Part shown: in pieces, positions 62,901-64,000 of the stretch
Numbering within the stretch: the stretch's first letter is position 1
Layout: the number at the start of each line of letters is the position of its first letter
NCBI RefSeq assembly: GCF_030378205.1
Contig: NZ_CP127385.1
Span: 5,000,001-5,064,000 of the forward strand
Direction of reading: 5' to 3'
Source of the DNA: Bradyrhizobium sp. NP1
GTDB lineage: Bacteria; Pseudomonadota; Alphaproteobacteria; Rhizobiales; Xanthobacteraceae
Length of the DNA stretch: 64,000 bases
The notes under the pieces: generated by a model
The model's database searches: none
What the model saw: the letters and a program-made list of their open reading frames with translations, nothing else
What the model was told of the DNA's origin: nothing
Position numbers and translations under genes: made by a program

Positions 62901-64000
62901 CAGGGGTTGGACGATCCGCCTTGCCGCTTCCTCGCTATACCCTCCGCAAGCGTCTTAAAGACGGAAGCTTCGGCTACTTTTTCAACATACCGACGTGGGC
63001 ACGCAAGAAGGGATGCTCGATCGCAAACGAAGCGCTTGGCGTGGACTACAAGCGCGCGATTACACGCGCTGAACAGATACTTCTTCCTTGTTTTGACAGT
63101 TGGCGCACCGGCGGGGAGGACGCAAATCCGGTCGGCATTGGAGTCGTGGTCGGTACATTGGACTGGATGTTTCACCTGTACCGTCAAACCTGGTCTCAGA
63201 AAACCGCCAAGCGGCTTCAGCCTTTAAGCCCGGGCCAGTGCCGCGTTCATGAGACGGGCATCAAGATGATTTGCGAATACATTCTGCAAGATGGCCGACG
63301 ATTGGGGACGAGGCGCGTTTCAAGCATCGACACGGCGTTCGTCGATCAGCTCTTTGAAAAACTTCTCTTCAAAGAAGTGGACGGTAGGAAGGTCGAACGC
63401 CGCACCACCGTCAATCACGCGATGAAGACCGCGCGCGCCGCCTGGAACACGATTTCCCGAGCCCATCCGGGTTTGTTTCCGCCCCGCAATCCCTTCGAAA
63501 AAATGGGCCTGCAAGCGAGCTCGCGTGAAACACCACATGCGACATTTGTGGAGCTCATGGCGTTCCGCGCCAAAGCGATCGAGATGGGATATCCCTCGCT
63601 GGCTACTGGGGCCCTGATCGGCTGGGAATTACTTCAACGCGAAGCCCATATCTTCATTCGTTTCACGGCCGACCACTATCGACCTCCGGGCCGGCCAAAC
63701 CACGTCTACGTCATCAACTACAAGACGAGTACCGGCTCGTGGGAGCCGCTATTCAATACGAAAGGCAAGGCACTCTATCCACTTCTGATGACCGAACTCG
63801 ACGCGGTCAAAGAACGTCGTCCTACCGGCGGGCCGATGTTGCGGCGTGACGGTAGCCACCTACCGTGGTTCGGCAAAGGTGAGATGCTGACCCAGGTTCA
63901 GCGAATTACGAAGAAGATCATCCTCGCTGCAGGCTTGCGGCCTGCGCTGACCTTCACCTCATTCGGGCGTCACGGCGGCACTACGGAGGCGAGCGCATCC
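62897..64000 (+). CDS. tyrosine recombinase/phage integrase, 3' end outside window
   Basis: 368 codons, open to the window end, from GTG 62897. N-terminal arm-type region (YTLRKRLKDGSFGYFFNIPTW), core-binding domain (about 60-200), catalytic domain starting with an Arg region (LLQREAHIFIRF), Lys in INYKTST, and the box FTSFGRHGGTTE, in which the Arg-His-Gly-Gly-Thr fits the second Arg and following His. The nucleophile Tyr lies beyond base 64,000. Likely integrates a genomic island extending rightward. Confidence 0.8.
   Translation, partial: MTGVGRSALPLPRYTLRKRLKDGSFGYFFNIPTWARKKGCSIANEALGVDYKRAITRAEQILLPCFDSWRTGGEDANPVGIGVVVGTLDWMFHLYRQTWSQKTAKRLQPLSPGQCRVHETGIKMICEYILQDGRRLGTRRVSSIDTAFVDQLFEKLLFKEVDGRKVERRTTVNHAMKTARAAWNTISRAHPGLFPPRNPFEKMGLQASSRETPHATFVELMAFRAKAIEMGYPSLATGALIGWELLQREAHIFIRFTADHYRPPGRPNHVYVINYKTSTGSWEPLFNTKGKALYPLLMTELDAVKERRPTGGPMLRRDGSHLPWFGKGEMLTQVQRITKKIILAAGLRPALTFTSFGRHGGTTEASAS

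Overview
The window looks like chromosomal DNA from a Bradyrhizobium-type alphaproteobacterium. This is inferred from the generally GC-rich coding style, a ~1,600-residue NAD-glutamate dehydrogenase, DUF3551 and other small exported proteins familiar from that group, an AapM-like permease remnant and a rhizobial-type integrase. No rRNA, convincing tRNA or CRISPR array was seen.

Left part (1-21.3 kb): a C2-sulfonate catabolic island. A partial SsuC/TauC-type permease and its ATPase come first, then an SDR dehydrogenase. The core is xsc (sulfoacetaldehyde acetyltransferase) with a divergent IclR regulator and a phosphate acetyltransferase: sulfoacetaldehyde gives acetyl phosphate plus sulfite, then acetyl-CoA. 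Two modules appear to feed sulfoacetaldehyde into it. One is a GMC alcohol dehydrogenase, an MHS-type permease and a second IclR regulator (isethionate-type). The other is a reverse-strand operon of an MFS permease, an acylating aldehyde dehydrogenase (SauS-like) and a two-subunit ADP-forming acyl-CoA ligase, read here as sulfoacetate activation and reduction. An orphan molybdenum-hydroxylase large subunit closes that operon. A YeiH-family exporter (likely sulfite efflux) has a divergent LysR regulator interrupted by an in-frame TAG.

Middle (21.2-30 kb): a zone of gene decay and small genes. A complete IS (22,681-23,773, imperfect inverted repeats visible) cuts off a ketopantoate-reductase-like gene. 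Broken or remnant SRAP/YedK, Ku tail, DUF3551 and other genes are interspersed with small exported proteins and a J-domain membrane protein.

From 30 to 38 kb lies a TetR-linked acyl-CoA catabolic locus: crotonases, two class III CoA transferases, an orphan substrate-binding protein, a quinone-oxidoreductase-like protein and an unrecognised two-part protein. From 38 to 52 kb are an MpaB/DUF2236 protein, an AGPS-like FAD oxidase, an exported PCMT, a YbhB-like protein, an MBL-fold and a CapA-like hydrolase, a relaxase (DUF3363) remnant, a pyruvate-dehydrogenase-type E1alpha/E1beta/E2 operon without E3, and an NfeD-slipin pair. From 52 to 64 kb are a decayed IS, a saccharopine-dehydrogenase-like oxidoreductase, the large NAD-GDH, gene-poor DNA with stem-loops and an AapM remnant, then a small companion gene and a tyrosine recombinase running off the end, which suggests the edge of an integrated element.
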